This document shows positions 22,600-64,000 of a stretch of 64,000 nt of DNA, piece by piece. The DNA is taken from contig CM049310.1 of NCBI GenBank assembly GCA_026874595.1, positions 53,759,058 to 53,823,057 of the forward strand, in the 5' to 3' direction. The stretch's first letter is position 1; every line of letters starts with the position of its first letter. Made by a program: the position numbers and the translations under genes. The notes below the pieces were generated by a model, which was given only the letters and a program-made list of their open reading frames with translations, had not been told where the DNA came from and made no database searches. This DNA comes from Sipunculus nudus. Lineage: Eukaryota > Annelida > Sipuncula > Golfingiida > Sipunculidae.

Positions 22600-23034
22600 A
22601 GAATGCTTTACTGTTAGTGCCAACCCGTAGCTCCACGCAAGCCTTTCCAGGAGATGGGATAAGGATTTCTAGAACCAGTGTCACGTGACCCTTTCCACAA
22701 GAAAATATGAAGTAGCTTTAGTGTCCATTAAAAAAGTCAGTTTCGTACCTTACCCTGCATAACCATGGTTAAAGTTTGCATTCGATTATATACATAATAT
22801 TCTGTTTTTTTTATTTATTTTTAGAAAGTATATATGTGTAATAAATGTTCTACTGAAATGTTTATAGTTTGCAATATGCATATTTCATGTATATTAAAAA
22901 ATCTGCAAAAAGATTAAGATTATAAGTTTGCAGCAGAAATGGGTTAGTTTTTAATTGATAATGTGGCTCTGCAGAGAAAACTGTATAAATCTAAATACAT
23001 TTAATATTTATTTTACCTGACGTATTATGCATGC

Positions 23035-23096
<62 letters not shown>

Positions 23097-23285
23097 GCAT
23101 CGTGAGCTATAAATATAACACTAATTTCAATATAACACATATAGTGAATATATGGTATTTTAGTGTAATATCCAGGCGTGACAGGTTTACGTCATGAAGT
23201 AAGTTTTGTCAATTGTATACATGTGCATGTCATAACGTTTATACAAGGAAAAAGTACGCACCACATCTCTCTCTCTCTCTCTCTC

Positions 23286-23336
<51 letters not shown>

Positions 23337-25929
23337 CACTAGAGTGTTTATTTTAATAACAATCAAAAAGATATATAAATTAACCTGTCTGGAAGAGATG
23401 CATGCAGCGATGGATTCGGACAGATGCCCCTTGACAAAAAGAACACGCTGAAAGGAAATTTGTCTCTGAGGAGATCGTTTCTAGGCTTTTTGACAGACTG
23501 GAGACAGGTTATTTAGAGTTATACATTCAAAAAGACGTTTGTCATCAGCGTTTTTTACAGTGATACGCTGTGCGGCCAGGAGAAAGCGGCCAGGGGACCC
23601 ATGCGCGCAGCACATCAAAAGTGTGTATATAGGGGGGGGGGGGGGGGTATAGTGCATGACTTTAAATCTTGGTGTGCTTTCTGAATCCACTTTTTGTTTC
23701 ATTGAATAAAAATTACTGAATACTTATAGAGCGGGGGAATGATCCAACTGCTAGACTGCAGCGACATTGTAGACCTCTTATGATAAAAGAGCATATTAGG
23801 TAAAAAAGTTACCTGAAAAAATACAAGTTCATATGTTGTTGCTGCATGGATGGATTGTGAATATGGCAATATATATATATATATCTACATTTATACAACC
23901 AATACCGTATGCATGATCTTTAAATTCTTTCTCATAAGAATTAACGTTTCCCGGGACAGCCAAATAAAATGAAAGTCACAGTATGGTCTGAGCCGTTTGT
24001 ATTTATATGTATAAATATAAGCTATAGATATCGTGAAATCAAGTGGTATGAACCATAACGATTATTGCTAGGATCTGTAAAATTAAATGTATGCATTAAA
24101 AAACATCTAAATAATGGCCTGTGTACACATCAATGTGCACAAATGATGTTCCAATCTTTTAATTTTTTTGGAGTGTGAATTATTTGGGTGAAAACAATAT
24201 TATCAAGAAAATAAATAAAGCAGGATTTTGTTTATTGATGATTATTCTTTTTAGTTCCCGTATTTAACAATCTGTGCCAGTCCCCGCGTTTCAACCGAAA
24301 CTGAAAGAAGCTAAAAAAATGAAAATATTAGTCCGTCAGCGTGTCAAATTAAAGTACACACGTACTCTTACCACGCAAAAATTAAAAAAAAAAACCCTCA
24401 ACTGACTAATCACTAAGTCAACACTCACTAATTACACTCAACCAATGTTTATCAACAGCGCTATAGTGCTGCTGGCTGTATACGCGCTGATCTAAATCGA
24501 CAATCAGACGGCCTCGACCTCACCAATGGCTTCATATTAAAAGATAAAACCTAATTAGATTAATGGTATGCACTCACATGACCTAGATGTGTAAATCAGA
24601 ACAGGTAAAAAGAACGCACCCACTTAGTTAAATTGTCCACAAACAGCGTTACAGTCCTTCATGTAACAGCTAGACTATTGCCACAGCCACATATACGTAG
24701 ACTGCAATGTCACTTGATGTAAGAGGTGACTTTTTAATATATATAAGCAAAAATCTAAATATACAACGCGTCACGATTTTTACAGGACCGCTCAAAGACA
24801 GGCATCCGACACTTTCTAAATAATGAAAAAGAAGATGACCCTATGAAAATAATGACATATATGTCATAATTAACTTACTTTGCCCAGTGCTATAGGAACA
24901 CTTAACACAGGATAGCATGTTGTTAAGATATCTGAGGTAATCTACAATTAGTTGGTTCCTGTGAAATGTCAAAGTTCTTTGGCGAATTAAGGTTTAGGCT
25001 CCAACTCTTACCATTGGACCATCCATATATCCCATGCACCTCTAATGTTCCTACATGATTTAAATTATATATAATAATTAAAAATATGTAATATTTAACT
25101 TATAATATGGAAGATATGTTATGAAGAGATATGAGAGCGTCGATAAATTTATACTTATTAAATAAAAAGACGAAAAAGAAGATGTTTCGACGATAAGAAA
25201 ATGATGAATATATAAAGGTGCATGATGATGATTCTGGTGGTAGTGATGATAATGAAGACAATACGATGATAAAGAGCATTAATAATTGATAAGTATACAT
25301 ACCATGCATACACTATGATAAAAAGGAAGGCACTTTGTAATGAAAAGTGACAATTCAAAAGAAACGTGATTACGTGGCAAGGGGGGGGGGGGGTAGGGAA
25401 GATGAACATCAAAAGGTTGATGCTATTTAACATATAGTTAGAATAAGAGGAAAAATTTAAGAATATATTAATAATGATACAAATTCTATAGGTATACATG
25501 GTACTAAAGAAGATGAAGATGCATGGAGGGAGTGATGCTGATAAATAAGTTATTATTTTAATGATGATTAGGAATATGGTAACAATACACAAAAAAGTTG
25601 AGATAAGCATAACAACAGTATAACAAAAATATATGATGGTACTATTTTAAATAATAAAATAGGGAAGATTGTGAAGACATTAATGGACATTATTTCAACA
25701 AGGACGGCGTGTTTACAGAGTTGATGATACTGACGGAGGCTGTAAATACTAAGATGCTGTTAAATTTCAAGAAATGAGTCTGATTGCTGAAAATTTTATG
25801 TAATGGATTACACAAAACTGCAGATAACGCACGGAATGTAGTTTTGTGAAATAAAGCTTAATCACGCGCAGCCGAAGAAATAACTGTGACCCATCAGCCA
25901 TAAAAAGAGATAACCTGCTTAAGTGTTTT
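22600..25929. other. AT-rich intergenic DNA with microsatellites and G-runs
   Basis: Contains (AT)n at about 23038-23093, (TC)n plus (AT)n at 23268-23336, a 16-base G run at 23632-23647 and a 13-base G run at 25381-25393. About 25130-25620 is strongly purine-biased on the plus strand (GATGATGATG-like cryptic repeats). This bias produces a 150-codon hydrophobic minus-strand frame that is not credible as a gene. Confidence 0.5.
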
Positions 25930-26720
25930 CTCCCTGGCCCTTCAACACCTCTGGCCGGTGATAAGAGTGTATTGGGAGAGCATTTGAAGCCCGTAATCGG
26001 CTGTGGGGAAGAGAAGTGTGCAAGTCGCGGATTTCATGTGGCGAGAATGCGTGCAGTTTTGTGGCTCACCCGGGGGCTTGGCATGAGGCAGTTGCCTCCG
26101 TCCTTCCACTCCAAACTCTCTGTATTCACGTCTTGTCGGCACTAAGCCGTACTCAACGGCACTCAAAACCATATTAGGTAGCAAGTGCCAAGTAACTCAT
26201 GGTAAACTTGGCCAAAACGACGGCTAGTGTGTGTGATGTCCCCACGATTATTTGTTTCAGCCCGAGCTGTGTGTTATCCAATGCCGATTGGATGGGGCAT
26301 TGACAATGTTATCACAAGCTTACACGCAGACTGCATGCCTGCTTCATATTTTCACAGTCAGCTTCTGGTCTCAGCACTAATTTCCAGTTCTTGGAGTCCG
26401 CTTGCCACCTGTTCCCAGCTTTTGCGCAGCGCATGAAGCCTGCGCTTTATGGGCGTTTCAGCCCGCTATTTTGTGTGCCGTCTGCTGCAGCGGCCGCTCC
26501 AGCCAAAGCCTGCAGACGACATTCGAGGAACCGCGAAATGGGCGGTCACAATGAATAATTCATGAGCCAATCGGGTCACGTGAAATAGCTGCCTGTCTGT
26601 AGCAGAATGGTTGGTCAGATATGGAATGACATAGAGTATTAAGATTTGTGATCGGCCAAAATTCGGCAAGGGTTTAGACAGGACCTGTCGTCGACTGATT
26701 TGAAGAGTTTTAACCTAAAA
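25930..26720 (+). promoter_or_regulatory. GC-rich promoter region and 5' leader of exon 1a
   Basis: A block clearly richer in GC than the flanking DNA ends at the exon 1a start codon. It contains two CCAAT boxes facing each other (26276-26293), a GC box GGGCGG (26540-26545), a CCAAT box (26567-26571) and a CACGTG E-box (26577-26582). No good TATA box is visible, so the start site cannot be placed. An in-frame TGA at 26649-26651 with no ATG between it and 26721 supports 26721 as the first usable start. Confidence 0.5.

Positions 26721-64000
<37,280 letters not shown>

Noticed and set aside
25158-25610. 150-codon hydrophobic minus-strand frame
   Set aside because: It results from a purine-rich plus strand (GATGATG-like cryptic repeats) and contains a proline run from the G tract. 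There is no domain and the composition is implausible for a membrane protein.

Overview
The window is animal genomic DNA, AT-rich and full of (AT)n, (GA)n and (CT)n microsatellites, with spliced exons carrying GT-AG introns. It holds one recognisable gene: the plus-strand LIM-homeobox transcription factor of the Lhx3/4 (lim3) class, starting at about 26.7 kb and running off the right edge. Its slightly divergent LIM domains, single-exon homeodomain and the repeat content suggest a lophotrochozoan, probably a mollusc. The species cannot be fixed from sequence alone.

Layout. 1-26 kb is intergenic and shows no convincing gene. It contains a tandem array (95-775), two solo LTRs of one family in opposite orientation (1305-2186 and 3189-4004), several terminal-inverted-repeat DNA elements and MITEs (8.1, 8.7-9.25, 9.85, 11.3-12.3, 14.9-15.9, 18.1 and 20.1 kb), tRNA-derived SINE-like sequences (12.1 and 12.6 kb), and a GC-rich 50-bp minisatellite (21011-21610) inside a wider degenerate array. 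A core-promoter-like motif set sits at 22.5 kb and a GC-rich promoter region at 25.9-26.7 kb.

Gene. Exon 1a (26721-26835) is followed by an intron of about 32 kb. Exon 2 (58999-59173) encodes LIM1, exon 3 (59973-60175) LIM2, exon 4 (60785-61105) the whole homeodomain, and exon 5 (63857 to the edge) the start of the C-terminal region. Inside the long intron, 7.3 kb before exon 2, lies a second candidate first exon (exon 1b, coding 51657-51711). It is preceded by a TATA box and initiator in a CpG-rich island and ends in a consensus donor of the same phase as exon 1a. The gene therefore appears able to make two proteins that differ only at the N terminus. This recalls the LHX3a/LHX3b isoforms of vertebrates.

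The long intron alternates AT-rich, microsatellite-laden DNA with unique, more GC-rich islands (for example 28.96-29.36, 35.0-35.4, 38.6-39.5, 40.0-41.0, 45.3-46.1, 47.8-48.1, 54.2-54.9, 55.9-56.7 and 57.4-58.5 kb). Several of these are dense in homeodomain, FOX, TCF or K50 motifs and are the best enhancer candidates. Self-complementary composite microsatellites, a MITE with TAA target duplication and a tRNA-derived SINE also lie in this intron. No bacterial features, CRISPR arrays, rRNA or intact tRNA genes were seen.
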